Shown here: positions 43,679-53,385 of the stretch, piece by piece
How positions within the stretch are numbered: the first letter of the stretch is position 1
Layout of the letters: every line of letters starts with the position of its first letter
Assembly: GCF_000425125.1 (NCBI RefSeq)
Contig: NZ_AULE01000031.1
Location: forward strand, 186,001-250,000
Direction of reading: 5' to 3'
Length of the DNA stretch: 64,000 nucleotides
Source of the DNA: Paenibacillus taiwanensis DSM 18679
GTDB taxonomy: Bacteria > Bacillota > Bacilli > Paenibacillales > Paenibacillaceae
Program-made: the position numbers and the translations under genes
Notes under the pieces: model-generated
What the model saw: the letters and a program-made list of their open reading frames with translations, nothing else
Told to the model about the DNA's origin: nothing
Databases searched by the model: none

Positions 43679-45073
43679 CTAACCTGCCGTTACGACTCCA
43701 CCGCCTCTGGTATCACGCTCTTGCCCGATGCCGATATCTTCGTCAGGCTCGTTATTAAACGCCTCACGGTCGAACTCACCCTCGCTGTTGCCTACGAGCA
43801 GCGAGGCTACTGTCGTACCCGTCGCGTTTACCGCAGTACGTGCCATATCCACGATAGCGTCTACGCCAAGCACCAGCGCAAAGCCCTCCAATGGCAATCC
43901 TGCCTGAACTAACACTACCGTCGTAGAGATCGATGCTGGACCTGGTACACCTGCAACACCAACCGATGCTAGCGTAGCCACTGCAATAATAAGCAAATAG
44001 TCGGTAATGCCAAGCTCGATGCCAAATACTTTGGCTACAAATACCGCAACGATGGCTGGATAAAGACCGCCGCAACCGTTCATATTAATCGTGGCTCCAA
44101 GCGGAGCCACAAAGCTTGCAACACGTTCGGACACCTTCATCCGCTTAGTAATGACCTCCAGATTGACAGGCAGGGTCGCATAGCTGCTGCGAGTCGTAAA
44201 TGCTACCGCAATCGTAGGATACGCCTTCTTAAAGAAGCGAAGAGGATTTACTCTGGCTACAAAAGTAACCAGCAAACCATAAGTAACAACCATATGGATC
44301 AAGCAAGCGATAAAGACCGCTGCGATAAACCAAGCCAACTCTTTAAGCGTCTCTAGGCCATATTTAGCTGCCATTGAAGTGACTAGGCCAAGCACCCCGT
44401 AAGGAGTCAACCTAATAATGATTTTCGTTACGCGGAACATAATGTGAGAGAATGATTGAAAGAAGTTCCGCACCGGTTCTACACGCTCTGGATGGCGTGC
44501 GCCTTCCCACGTAATAGCAATCGCAATAACGAAAGCAAATAGGATGACAGGTACTACTTTTCCAGTTGCCATCTCATTAATAGGATTCGATGGAACAAGA
44601 TCAAGCAGCACTTGCTTAAATGTTGGAATTTCACGCGCCTCAAAATCTTTCGCAGCTTCCGTGCTATGAGCGATGCCTGCTCCCGGATCAACTACTACCG
44701 CAACACCAATACCGATTGTAGCTGCGATCGCCGTAGTAATCAAGAAGATCGCAATGGTCTTTGTCCCTAGCTTCTTAAGTACGTTCAGATCTTTGACTGA
44801 AGTAATACTCGTAATAATGGTGGAGAATACAAGCGGCATCACGACCATTTTAATCAAACTTACATATATGGAACCGAGAATACCTACATCCACAGCATCC
44901 TTGCCAAATAAAGCCCCTATGCCAAAGCCAAACACCATAGCAAGCAAAACACGGGTTCCAAAGCCGACCTTCTTCTTTGCCAGCCACCACAATACAATGG
45001 TTAAAAGTAACGCTACACCCCAACTGCCATAAACCGACAGATCTTGAAGCGGTAGCCAAGCTTGATCTTTCAT
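43679..45073 (-). CDS. Dicarboxylate/amino acid:cation symporter (DAACS, SLC1-like)
   Basis: This is a secondary importer of an acidic amino acid, dicarboxylate or cystine, driven by Na+ or H+. The 464 residues have IKMVVMPLVFSTIITSI, the hairpin motif FTTRSSYATLPV, APLGATINMNGCGGLYPA (in place of the usual NMDGTA) and ASVGVAGVPGPAS. The NGCGGLYP variant hints that the substrate may not be glutamate. The acidic C-terminal tail is unusually long. GGGGTG precedes the ATG. Confidence 0.87.
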   Translation of the reverse strand: MKDQAWLPLQDLSVYGSWGVALLLTIVLWWLAKKKVGFGTRVLLAMVFGFGIGALFGKDAVDVGILGSIYVSLIKMVVMPLVFSTIITSITSVKDLNVLKKLGTKTIAIFLITTAIAATIGIGVAVVVDPGAGIAHSTEAAKDFEAREIPTFKQVLLDLVPSNPINEMATGKVVPVILFAFVIAIAITWEGARHPERVEPVRNFFQSFSHIMFRVTKIIIRLTPYGVLGLVTSMAAKYGLETLKELAWFIAAVFIACLIHMVVTYGLLVTFVARVNPLRFFKKAYPTIAVAFTTRSSYATLPVNLEVITKRMKVSERVASFVAPLGATINMNGCGGLYPAIVAVFVAKVFGIELGITDYLLIIAVATLASVGVAGVPGPASISTTVVLVQAGLPLEGFALVLGVDAIVDMARTAVNATGTTVASLLVGNSEGEFDREAFNNEPDEDIGIGQERDTRGGGVVTAG

Positions 45074-45296
45074 CGACGTTCACCCCGTATTATTTATATA
45101 ATTATTCCTACCTGTTTAATTGGTATTATAAAAATAAAGGGATGTTATCGTCAACTCTTTTTTTCATACATGAAATGATTCGAGAACCGTTTCCCTCTAA
45201 CGACATCTAAGAGGTTAATGTGTAAAATGTGTTTTACATTCAATTACTGATCCTGTATGATAATGCCACATAGGTTGAAGAAACGAAAGTTGGTAG

Positions 45297-45497
45297 ATGA
45301 TGGAGAATGAAATTAAACGTTTACGAAGTTCACTGAAGTTGTCCCAAGAGGATTTGGCACGAGCTTGTAACGTTTCCCGTCAGACGATTAATGCTATTGA
45401 AAATAACAAATACGATCCGAGCCTTACGCTTGCTTTTCAACTTGCACAAGTACTGCGTGTTACTGTGGACGAGTTATTTTTGTACAGAAAGCAATAA
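45297..45497 (+). CDS. Small XRE-family transcriptional regulator
   Basis: The 66-residue protein is almost entirely a Cro/CI helix-turn-helix: LRSSLKLSQEDLARACNVSRQTINAIENNKYDPSLTLAFQLA, given here only by its ends KLSQEDLARACNVSRQ and TVDELFLYRKQ. It has no sensor domain, as in the YozG-type group that often sits beside membrane-protein genes. It is divergent from the DAACS symporter, which it may control. The ATG at 45300 is an equally good start. Confidence 0.85.
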   Translation: MMENEIKRLRSSLKLSQEDLARACNVSRQTINAIENNKYDPSLTLAFQLAQVLRVTVDELFLYRKQ

Positions 45498-45563
45498 GTA
45501 ATGCTTCATGCTGGGTACATCACAAATTCGCATAAACGAATACATTAAACCTCGTACGACGTC

Positions 45564-45606
45564 AAAAGGCTGCACAGCTTTACTATTTAACGCTGCACAG
45601 CCTTGT
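45564..45606. terminator. Terminator between XRE gene and glycosidase-like gene
   Basis: AAGGCTG and CAGCCTT arms with inner CAGC/GCTG pairing form a hairpin followed by a T-rich tail on the plus strand. Confidence 0.6.
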
Positions 45607-45657
45607 TGGAATGTCCTACTAAAAGTGAAGCCACAGCACTAGTAAACAGAAACACCC

Positions 45658-47982
45658 TTAGTGCGCCACATCACCAGCTTTAAATACGGTCCGTAATTTT
45701 CCATCGTTTATTACAGCAGACAACGCTGGAATCGTCTCCTTTTCATAAAGAGCATCTTTGTTAGAGAAGTTGACCATCACCTGAAGGTCCTCACCATATT
45801 TGGCCATTTGCAGCAACCGATCCTTCGACAACACCTTGAATTCGGTCAACTCCTTGGTTACAGCCTTCGCATGGAAGGGGGACCATACGTTCAAGTACGT
45901 CTTTATCATCTCTTGATGGCGCTCCCACTGCTCCTTATCCAAATGATATAGCGGCGGCACGTTATATAACAATTCATAGAGCATTCGTTCAGCGACTCCA
46001 TCCTTGATCCTCAAGCTTCCCCATTCCCAATGATGGGTTGTAATGACCGCATCGTTGTAAACTAACTTAAATAATGGCAGTGAATAGGTTGGGTCCACGT
46101 AAATGTGCTGGTACAGCTCTTTTATTGGAACCTCTTTCGCATATCGTTCAGGAATGCCGCCCTGTGGCGACCAGTAACCTCCGACATAATACGGACTACT
46201 CTTATGCTCGCGCATATCTTTGTCGCTCCACTTGATCACCGGCGTCTCCAATCCATGCGCAAAAGCAATTACTCGACTGGCGAAATCATTTCCCCCCTCC
46301 GAGCCGATAACCATCTGCTTTTCCTTTGCAATATACGCCATACGGTCAAGACGTGCTTGCATATCCTGTGCCTGCGTCGTCACGTTGCCAGGAGTGTAAT
46401 CGTCGTATATTTCCCCTGTGGCGTCACAATCAATAAACCAAGAGTTATACAAAATACCGTCCTGCAAAATGCTTTCTAATCGCTGCTTCACGCTAGGAAG
46501 TGATAAAGTAGGATTCAGCTTGCGGCCCCGGTTCAGGAAACCGCCGATCTTTTTCCCCTGCTTGTTTGTGATGGTTGCCTCGTTATACAGCCTACTGTCG
46601 GGAAAATAGACCGTATTCCATTCCTTATTTTCCTGCTCCTGTATCGAATGATACGAATCATACGGCCCAATAAGATAACCAAGCTTAGCGGACTTCTCTA
46701 CAAATGCCGGATTCATCAGTCCGTTCGCCCAATTCGGCAGACCGATCCAAGCTTGTTTGATGCCTGCCTGATGCATCTCCTCTACCAGCTTAGTCGATTG
46801 CTCCTGCCCCCACTCGGCTGGATTAGCTAACGCATCACCGAATACACTTTTCAACAAGCTCTTATTAAAGGCATACATCTTCTGCTCACTCAGTTTATCG
46901 ACACCACCCGCAATCCCCGTTAGCATTGTGGTATCTGCTGACCGGAACAGATCAGGCCGGTACAACTGTTTTAGCTTTAGCACCTGATTAAGCGCCTTAA
47001 CAAGGACATGCTTGTGATAAGCATTAAGCGGCTCTGTCTTCGCTTCCCCTAGCACGCTTTTAAGGTCCTGCGATCCATCATCCGTATATCTTTCCATTAG
47101 CGCTGTGATCCATGCCCAGATCGGGTTGTCTAGTCTGGACTGCATAGCAGACCAATTTACGTTCTCTTCCGCTAGCACTTGGCTATTCCACATGTAAATA
47201 TGCGGTGCCCCGTAAAGCTTTGCCACTTCGGGGTTCTCTCTAGCTTTCTCGGCGAGCGTCTTCAGCCCTTGTGTCTCCTGAATATAACCTCGATACAGCT
47301 TGGCTACTGATACAGGGTCATTGGCCGTAACATATAAGCGGAATCCATATTCCTTCTTCGGATTAAGGGTTGGAAATTCGTGTGTAAATGTCAGGTTGAT
47401 CTTGGGCTCCGTACCAAATGACACCTCGTTGTTAAACGGATTGTCCACTACGTAGACAAGCGCATATTTTTGCATGCCCATCGCCATAAAGTTCATCGAG
47501 AACGACTCGCTCCACGTTAACGTCTCTTCTTTCAAGAACTGCTTCCAGTTTGGATCGTTGCTCGGAATTCGCTTCCCTTCCCACAAGGGCAGCAAGTAGT
47601 CGACCGCCTGAATGGTTGGCCATTGAAACTGCTCTGCACCAAGTGATTGAATCTTAATGTCCAGATAATGATCCTTCTTCTCGATTACCACCTTGATTTG
47701 CTCCGCAGGATATGTCCATTCCGTCCGACCAGCTTCTTGCTTATATTCGGTAAATTCGCGCTTTTTCAGTGGGACGGATGCTTGCTCCTCCACACCGTCG
47801 CTTGTAATAACAATGCCAAGCGTCGCAGGGTCCACCTCGTACGTAAAGTTATGAGATGAAGCCTTCACTGTTTCCGCAATAATCGGAGATACCTCCGCTG
47901 TTGCCACTCTTTGCCCACTACAGCCGGATAACAGGCTGAGAGCCATCATCGCTGATAATATAATTAGCAAAGCTTTGTTCAT
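45658..47982 (-). CDS. Secreted lipoprotein, putative glycoside hydrolase (DUF5696-like)
   Basis: The 774-residue lipoprotein has a lipobox (LLSGC at residues 17-21), a beta-rich N-terminal part to about residue 230, and then an alpha/beta-barrel-like part. The segments FIDCD (residues 516-520) and VIGSEGG (Glu562) look like the Asp and Glu of a retaining glycosidase barrel. Similar proteins from Paenibacillus are labelled DUF5696 or GH101-like, but I am not sure of the family or the substrate. It is followed upstream on the same strand by a two-component system 60 bases away, so the three genes may be one operon. Confidence 0.65.
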   Translation of the reverse strand: MNKALLIILSAMMALSLLSGCSGQRVATAEVSPIIAETVKASSHNFTYEVDPATLGIVITSDGVEEQASVPLKKREFTEYKQEAGRTEWTYPAEQIKVVIEKKDHYLDIKIQSLGAEQFQWPTIQAVDYLLPLWEGKRIPSNDPNWKQFLKEETLTWSESFSMNFMAMGMQKYALVYVVDNPFNNEVSFGTEPKINLTFTHEFPTLNPKKEYGFRLYVTANDPVSVAKLYRGYIQETQGLKTLAEKARENPEVAKLYGAPHIYMWNSQVLAEENVNWSAMQSRLDNPIWAWITALMERYTDDGSQDLKSVLGEAKTEPLNAYHKHVLVKALNQVLKLKQLYRPDLFRSADTTMLTGIAGGVDKLSEQKMYAFNKSLLKSVFGDALANPAEWGQEQSTKLVEEMHQAGIKQAWIGLPNWANGLMNPAFVEKSAKLGYLIGPYDSYHSIQEQENKEWNTVYFPDSRLYNEATITNKQGKKIGGFLNRGRKLNPTLSLPSVKQRLESILQDGILYNSWFIDCDATGEIYDDYTPGNVTTQAQDMQARLDRMAYIAKEKQMVIGSEGGNDFASRVIAFAHGLETPVIKWSDKDMREHKSSPYYVGGYWSPQGGIPERYAKEVPIKELYQHIYVDPTYSLPLFKLVYNDAVITTHHWEWGSLRIKDGVAERMLYELLYNVPPLYHLDKEQWERHQEMIKTYLNVWSPFHAKAVTKELTEFKVLSKDRLLQMAKYGEDLQVMVNFSNKDALYEKETIPALSAVINDGKLRTVFKAGDVAH

Positions 47983-48042
47983 CTAGTGCATGCCTCCTTT
48001 ATCCTAATTACAGATTGCATGCACTATGTTAGCTGTTCTCTG

Positions 48043-49431
48043 TTACGCCAATGTGACAGGCAAAGAGAAATAAAATTCAATCTGCCCCCCTACTGCTTTA
48101 GCGCCGTACACAGCTTGATGTTTCTCCAAAATGGTTTTCACTAACGACAGCCCTAATCCAGTCCCACTTAATTGCTTACTGCGTGATTGCTCGGCTACAC
48201 TAAAGGGCTCCCACATCCGTTTCAGTTCGGCCTCTGTCCATTCTCCTGTGCGGTTGCACAAGCGGAAAGTCAGGACGTGATGCTCACATGTGACCGCGCA
48301 GTGAATATAACCATCTGACGCATATTTAATTGCATTCGTAAAAAGATTGTTCAACACCATTTCCATCTTAGTACGATCTGCCGTTACGTTAACTTGTTTA
48401 ATGCCTTCCTCCAACTCCAGCTCTAGCTCGATATTCCGCTCAGCCATAACGATTTTATATTTATCGATATTTTCGGTGAGCAGCTCCATAAAGTGAAATG
48501 AGGTCATCTCATATGTATCAGCCTGAAGCCGTGATAGCTCAAGCAACCGTTCAACGAGTCGTGTCATCTCAGCCGCTTGCTGCTCAATTATGTCGACAAA
48601 GCTCCCATCATCGAGACCATCTCGCATACCCGCGGTGTAAGCTTTCATGAGCGCAAGCGGAGTTTTTAGCTCATGCGAAATATCGGAAATGAACATACGC
48701 AAATTATCATTTCGTACTTGCAGTTCCTGATGAGCCCGTTCCAGATTATCACTCATCCTGTTCACACTATCCGCTAAAGCTTCAATCTCGTCCCCTGTGC
48801 GGATTGTAGCTTTACTGAATTTAAGCTCCGCGATCTGCTCGGCGGTGGCGCGTAATTCGGCAAGCGGCCGCAAAATTCTTCTCGCTGACCACGCGGACAG
48901 CAGCAAAGTCAGGACTAGCGCGCTTGCGGAAATGTACAGCGTAAAACGGTTTACGATATGTAACGTCTCGTCAGAGTAGGCTATCGATTCACCAATGACA
49001 TAAAGCTCATCCTCTTTGTGCATAAATGTAACCAGAAAGCTCGACTTTAGCTTGGTCTGGCTAAATATTTTGTGAACCTGCTCATGCTGTGCCAGCTTGG
49101 CCACACTTTCTGCTGTTATCCAGAACTTGCTTAGCCGAATCCCTTTACGATCAAGTGTCGAAATGACCGCTTCGTTTAAGGCATCCAGATTCGTCTGAAA
49201 AGGAACATGAACAATATCTACTCCATAACGCTGTTCCACCTGTGGAAGCTCATCCATCAGATTGTCTTCGTCCATACGTTCCAACGTTGCTGTTAATTGC
49301 GCCAAGTTTATCTTTTTTTGATATAAATAGTATTTAGGCAGTAAATACGTATTGGCCGCATAACTAAGTATAAGTACAAGCCCGATAATTAGAGAAAAAC
49401 GAACAAACAATTTGCGGCTCAGCTTATTCAT
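48043..49431 (-). CDS. Sensor histidine kinase
   Basis: The 462-residue kinase has two membrane helices (about residues 12-30 and 166-186), an external domain of about 135 residues between them, a HAMP region (ILRPLAELRATAEQI) and H-box SDISHELKTPLALMKAY. The N-box is LNNLFTNAIKYA and a GTGLGLSLV motif is present. The ATG at 49431 is eight bases after AAGGA and overlaps the regulator stop. The signal is unknown; the neighbouring extracellular lipoprotein suggests an envelope or carbohydrate cue. Confidence 0.9.
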   Translation of the reverse strand: MNKLSRKLFVRFSLIIGLVLILSYAANTYLLPKYYLYQKKINLAQLTATLERMDEDNLMDELPQVEQRYGVDIVHVPFQTNLDALNEAVISTLDRKGIRLSKFWITAESVAKLAQHEQVHKIFSQTKLKSSFLVTFMHKEDELYVIGESIAYSDETLHIVNRFTLYISASALVLTLLLSAWSARRILRPLAELRATAEQIAELKFSKATIRTGDEIEALADSVNRMSDNLERAHQELQVRNDNLRMFISDISHELKTPLALMKAYTAGMRDGLDDGSFVDIIEQQAAEMTRLVERLLELSRLQADTYEMTSFHFMELLTENIDKYKIVMAERNIELELELEEGIKQVNVTADRTKMEMVLNNLFTNAIKYASDGYIHCAVTCEHHVLTFRLCNRTGEWTEAELKRMWEPFSVAEQSRSKQLSGTGLGLSLVKTILEKHQAVYGAKAVGGQIEFYFSLPVTLA

Positions 49432-50083
49432 TAGGGTGTTCCTTCGGCACTTCCAGACTGTATCCAACACCCCGATGTGTCTTGATCAAGTGCTCACCAA
49501 TCTTCTCTCGCAGACGTCGAATATGGGTGTCCACGGTCCGGTCATCACCAAAATAGTCAAAACCCCATACTTGGTCAAGCAGGTTCTGACGTGTCAAAAT
49601 ACGACCTTTATGCTCGATAAACGTCCTCAGCAGCAAAAACTCTTTATTGGTCGCCTCAATGTCCATTCCGTCCTTGTATATTTTTCGGCCCTGCATATCC
49701 ACGTTTAGAGGTCCAACACGCACGTCATCAGCTACTAGCAGCAGCTTCTTCGCCCGCAGCAGCAAAATCCGCGGGTCAAATGGCTTACGCAAATAATCGT
49801 CCGCCCCCGCTTCAAGTGCCAGTAATTCATCCTCAACTTCTCCCTTAGCTGTTAGGAGCAAAGCCTTGGCATGACTGTGCGCCTTCATGTGCCTGCATAC
49901 CTCTATGCCGCTCACTTTCGGCATCATCCAGTCCAGAATGGCCAGGTCTATTCCTGCGCTGCTCAGTATTTTCAGCGCAGCCTCACCGTCTTCAGCCGTA
50001 TAGATACGGAACCCTTCCCGCTCGAAGTAAGCCTTTATAATATGAAGCATATGTGGTTCATCGTCTGCTATTAATACGTTCAT
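49424..50083 (-). CDS. OmpR-family response regulator
   Basis: The 219-residue regulator has a receiver (IADDEPHM, phosphorylation Asp in AILDWMMP, LLTAKGE, LRKPFDP) and a winged-helix output domain (ATNKEFLLLRTF, DDRTVDTHIRRLREKI, GVGYSLE). The ATG at 50083 follows AGGGGA by six bases. An upstream in-frame start at 50146 has no site. It forms a pair with the overlapping kinase. Confidence 0.9.
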   Translation of the reverse strand: MNVLIADDEPHMLHIIKAYFEREGFRIYTAEDGEAALKILSSAGIDLAILDWMMPKVSGIEVCRHMKAHSHAKALLLTAKGEVEDELLALEAGADDYLRKPFDPRILLLRAKKLLLVADDVRVGPLNVDMQGRKIYKDGMDIEATNKEFLLLRTFIEHKGRILTRQNLLDQVWGFDYFGDDRTVDTHIRRLREKIGEHLIKTHRGVGYSLEVPKEHPNE

Positions 50084-50277
50084 AGAGGGTCCCCTGCCTA
50101 TGTCATCTTCATTCGTTTTTATACTCATCGTTTGTGTAGGCCACATTACAACCTAGTGGCCATTATTCCTTGCCTTGTATCCAGTCCTGCATGCGCTTGT
50201 ATACAAGCTTTTATGCCCTCTTTATGATACTAGAAACAAAGTTGAATCCCAAACCAAACGTTTGTTTCTCCCTATAA

Positions 50278-50353
50278 CGGAAAAAGAACAGCTTTCCATT
50301 AGCCGTCTTTCCCTTTATAGCGCAAGGGAACCCCTAATGAAACAACTGTTCTT
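50278..50353 (-). terminator. Terminator after the rtcB-AAA operon
   Basis: AAGAACAG and CTGTTCTT arms with inner TTTCCATTAG/CTAATGAAA pairing form a long hairpin. It is followed by TTTTTCC on the minus strand. Confidence 0.75.
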
Positions 50354-50372
50354 GACCATTGTTATCGTAACG

Positions 50373-51668
50373 TTATCCTAAAAAACCAACGGTATCATTG
50401 CCTTTAAACCAAGTTTGCTTGCGCCCTTTGTCTAGCGTTTGCTTCATATCGCGTACGATCTGATGCAAGTCGATCGGCTCCTTATCATACCAAAGCAGCG
50501 CGATGGTTAAGTACACTTCATTTAGCTGGGCAAATGAAAATGCCTCCGTCAAATCGGCAGCGAGCGCTTCTTCTTCCTCCCCGACGATGCTTACCAAGCC
50601 AAGCTGACGCAAATATTGCAAGCGCAGCGCTCTGTCTGGCAGCGGCATCTCATACGCTCGATCAAACCGACCAGCGCGATTCATCAGCGCCGGATCAATC
50701 TTTTCTGGATAATTCGTCGTACCGATTAAAAAGATGCCTTCCTTGGAGGTAGCACCATCCAGCGTATTTAGAAAGAAGGACCGTGCATGCTCCGGCATCG
50801 CATCGATATCCTCGATGACAAGCACCATCGGTGCCATCTTCACCGCTTCGTTAAACACCTCGTCAATCGAATGACTTGACGTATGCTCCGTAATTTGCCA
50901 GTAGGCGACGGGGGCACTCACACTGCCTGCAATTGACTTGACCAGCGTTGTCTTGCCATTTCCCGGTCTGCCATACAGTAGGATACCACGCTTATACGGA
51001 ACACGATAAGTCGTATAAAACGAACTGTCGCTATCGAAGAAACGGTCGATGGATCGAAAAAGCTCCTTTTTGAGCTTGTCGTCCATCACTACATCTTCCC
51101 GCTGCACCGATCTTGTAAGACGTTCCGTCTCCCGATCTACCCCATTGTTTGTGTCGGTAAATACTGTAATGCTATTACGTTCACGCTCTCTGCGCTTCGT
51201 CTGCGTCTCGTTCATAAAACGCAGTATCGCCTCATCGCTGGCAGCAAAGCATACTTTCTCCGAGTCCGTTCCGTAATGCATCCACACCGGAATGCGCACA
51301 AACGCCACTTCTGATGCGGGATACACATATAATTGATTTTGAATTGAATTGCTGATTTTGTAGCCTGCTGCCACTTCTTGTTCAGCAAGCCGCCCTCCTT
51401 CTTCATATACAACATCTCGTACGCCAAAAAAGTCGTATACGGTTGCAGATAGCTCCACTTCCGCATTCATCAACTGTACATCATCATCCAACCGATCCCA
51501 CGCTTCTTCTAACCGGTTTTCATTTGAAATGATAAGCCACGACTTGCCATAACGCTCTGCAAGAAATAACTGGACAGCCTTGACTGCTTGTGCAAAATGT
51601 TCATAATCGGTTATGCCTACTTGAAGGGGTACTAATGCGGGTCGATCTAATTTATTAATAATAATCAC
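50373..51668 (-). CDS. AAA-family ATPase coupled to rtcB
   Basis: The 431-residue protein has an N-terminal domain of about 200 residues without known motifs, and then one AAA module: Walker A LYGRPGNGKTT, Walker B MVLVIEDIDA, sensor 1 IGTTNYPEKID and the arginine-finger region NRAGRFDR. It resembles the YjoB/BCS1-type remodelling ATPases more than DNA-acting ones. The GTG start overlaps almost directly with the rtcB stop and uses GGAG inside the end of rtcB. Strict coupling suggests that it works with the RNA ligase or on its substrates. Confidence 0.85.
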   Translation of the reverse strand: MIIINKLDRPALVPLQVGITDYEHFAQAVKAVQLFLAERYGKSWLIISNENRLEEAWDRLDDDVQLMNAEVELSATVYDFFGVRDVVYEEGGRLAEQEVAAGYKISNSIQNQLYVYPASEVAFVRIPVWMHYGTDSEKVCFAASDEAILRFMNETQTKRRERERNSITVFTDTNNGVDRETERLTRSVQREDVVMDDKLKKELFRSIDRFFDSDSSFYTTYRVPYKRGILLYGRPGNGKTTLVKSIAGSVSAPVAYWQITEHTSSHSIDEVFNEAVKMAPMVLVIEDIDAMPEHARSFFLNTLDGATSKEGIFLIGTTNYPEKIDPALMNRAGRFDRAYEMPLPDRALRLQYLRQLGLVSIVGEEEEALAADLTEAFSFAQLNEVYLTIALLWYDKEPIDLHQIVRDMKQTLDKGRKQTWFKGNDTVGFLG

Positions 51669-51669
51669 C

Positions 51670-53118
51670 TTATGCTCCTTTGAGTGTTGCTAGTGGCTTA
51701 CATACAGCTACTACGTCTGCAAGTCCTGCACCTACAACGCTATCGATAATTTGTTCTACGTCTTTATAGGCTTGCGGTGACTCGTCAATAATAGAATCCA
51801 ACGACTTTTGATTCACCACAACCTCTTCTTCTGTTCCGATTCCCAACGAGGCCGCAAATTCATCTATGGAGACGAGTTGCTTGGATGCACTGCGTGAACG
51901 AGCACGTCCGGCACCATGACAGATCGAATAGTAGTTGGCAGCCCCGCCTTCGCGCCCCACCATCAAATAAGAGGCACTGCCCATTGATCCAGGTATAAGG
52001 GCAGGATGTCCTGTCTCCATGTAAGGTTTGGGGTTATCGGGATGGTGCGCTGGCAGCGATCTTGTCGCCCCCTTACGATGAACAAACATCCGTTCACCAT
52101 CGTGCCGTTCCTCCCAAGCATAATTGTGCATTAAGTCATACAGAGTACGCAACTCCACCTGTGTGCCAAATACGTCACGAAATGCCTCCCGTACGCCGTA
52201 AGCCATCAGATGACGGTTAACTACAGCATAGTTTAACGCTGAATACATCAGATGCACGTATGTGTCTGCTGCTGCATGACCAAGCGGCGCAAATAAGAGT
52301 CGTGGGTCCGGCGTCCCTTTACCGGATGCACGCATCCAGTCTGCTATCGCCTTTGTGCCGTGCTGATTCACTGCACCACCCCAAGCGCGGGAACCTGAAT
52401 GCAGCATGACGATTACTTGCCCGTCAAACAGCCCCCATGCCTCCGCTACCTCGCGGTTTCGTTCATCCAGTTCCACTGCCTGCACCTCGGCAAAGTGGTT
52501 GCCGCTGCCAAGCGTCCCAAGCTGACGATGCGCACGGTGCCAAGCGGCTTCTGGCATAAGGTCCAACACCGATGCATCAAAGTGAAACTTGCTGCATTCC
52601 ACATGGCTAAAGGAAGTCGTTTTCTTTGGCGTATAAATATCAGGTACATATTTCTTCGGCAAGCCGTGCAAGCCTTTCGTGAGCACATGCTCTAGCCGAA
52701 TGTCGGAGAAATGTCCGCGTGCGTGCGTATCTACGGGCACATATTTCTCCATAGCTCGCATAAGCTTCCGTCGCACCTTCACATCCTTCAACTCATTGCG
52801 GTGCATATTCGTCACGTGAACACGCATACCGCAGCCGATATCGTTGCCGATAATTGAGGGCGACACATATCCTTCTGAAGCCTTCCATACAGCTGTCGTA
52901 CCGATGCAAGTGCCGACGCCCACATGAACGTCAGGCGTGTAACTCATATACGCAGCATGCGGGATTAATAGATTGTTGTTTGCCATCTCAAACACTTTAT
53001 TTGGCAGCTCTGCGTACAACGCATCACTTGCATACACATGCAGTTTGCCTGCCGGTAAATCCACCGTTCGATAATAAGCGGCTTCCTCTTCCGAAGCCTG
53101 TTTCCAATACGTATTCAT
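51670..53118 (-). CDS. rtcB: RtcB-family RNA ligase
   Basis: RtcB joins 2',3'-cyclic phosphate or 3'-phosphate RNA ends to 5'-OH ends using GTP and Mn2+. The 482 residues show the family motifs: GNDIGCGM (metal Asp and Cys), LGTLGSGNHFAEVQ, HSGSRAWGG, HNYAWEERH, HRKGATR, GSMGSASY and the guanylylated-His segment CHGAGRARSRS. The segment usually read DVHPGYGFPIGG is DVHVGVGTCIGTT here, so this is a divergent subgroup. The ATG at 53118 lies 12 bases after AAGGA. An AAA ATPase gene follows with no gap. Confidence 0.9.
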   Translation of the reverse strand: MNTYWKQASEEEAAYYRTVDLPAGKLHVYASDALYAELPNKVFEMANNNLLIPHAAYMSYTPDVHVGVGTCIGTTAVWKASEGYVSPSIIGNDIGCGMRVHVTNMHRNELKDVKVRRKLMRAMEKYVPVDTHARGHFSDIRLEHVLTKGLHGLPKKYVPDIYTPKKTTSFSHVECSKFHFDASVLDLMPEAAWHRAHRQLGTLGSGNHFAEVQAVELDERNREVAEAWGLFDGQVIVMLHSGSRAWGGAVNQHGTKAIADWMRASGKGTPDPRLLFAPLGHAAADTYVHLMYSALNYAVVNRHLMAYGVREAFRDVFGTQVELRTLYDLMHNYAWEERHDGERMFVHRKGATRSLPAHHPDNPKPYMETGHPALIPGSMGSASYLMVGREGGAANYYSICHGAGRARSRSASKQLVSIDEFAASLGIGTEEEVVVNQKSLDSIIDESPQAYKDVEQIIDSVVGAGLADVVAVCKPLATLKGA

Positions 53119-53170
53119 ATAATTAATCGATCCTTTCCGTTCATCCGTTGCTATGTTGATCTTATGTGTC

Positions 53171-53187
53171 AAGCTGCCCAGCAGCTT
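53171..53187 (-). promoter_or_regulatory. Small hairpin in the rtcB leader
   Basis: AAGCTGC and GCAGCTT are perfect 7-base arms with a three-base loop, 53 bases before the rtcB start. It could block or guide ribosome or polymerase movement. Confidence 0.35.
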
Positions 53188-53244
53188 CCTTAGTCCGTCA
53201 CCTGCGGCCTACGCCATATCCCCCGAGTCCTCATCCCTGTATAG

Positions 53245-53273
53245 AAAAAACCGTAGACAGAATGGTCTACGGT
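53245..53273 (-). terminator. Terminator-like hairpin 127 bases before rtcB
   Basis: On the minus strand, ACCGTAGAC and GTCTACGGT form perfect 9-base arms around a six-base loop, followed by five to six T. Transcription from any promoter further upstream must pass it to reach rtcB, so it may be an attenuator. Confidence 0.8.
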
Positions 53274-53356
53274 CTTGTTTCACACGCACATCCACATCTT
53301 GTTAGCGTCTAATCTGGCTAGTGCAAGATCAGACAAGAGAGTGGCTGCGGACATAT

Positions 53357-53385
53357 AAAAAAGCCATAGACCTTCGTCTATGGCT
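53357..53385 (-). terminator. Strong terminator of the small transcript
   Basis: AGCCATAGAC and GTCTATGGCT are perfect 10-base arms around GAAG, followed by five T on the minus strand. Its stem sequence resembles that of the second terminator at 53245-53273. Confidence 0.85.
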
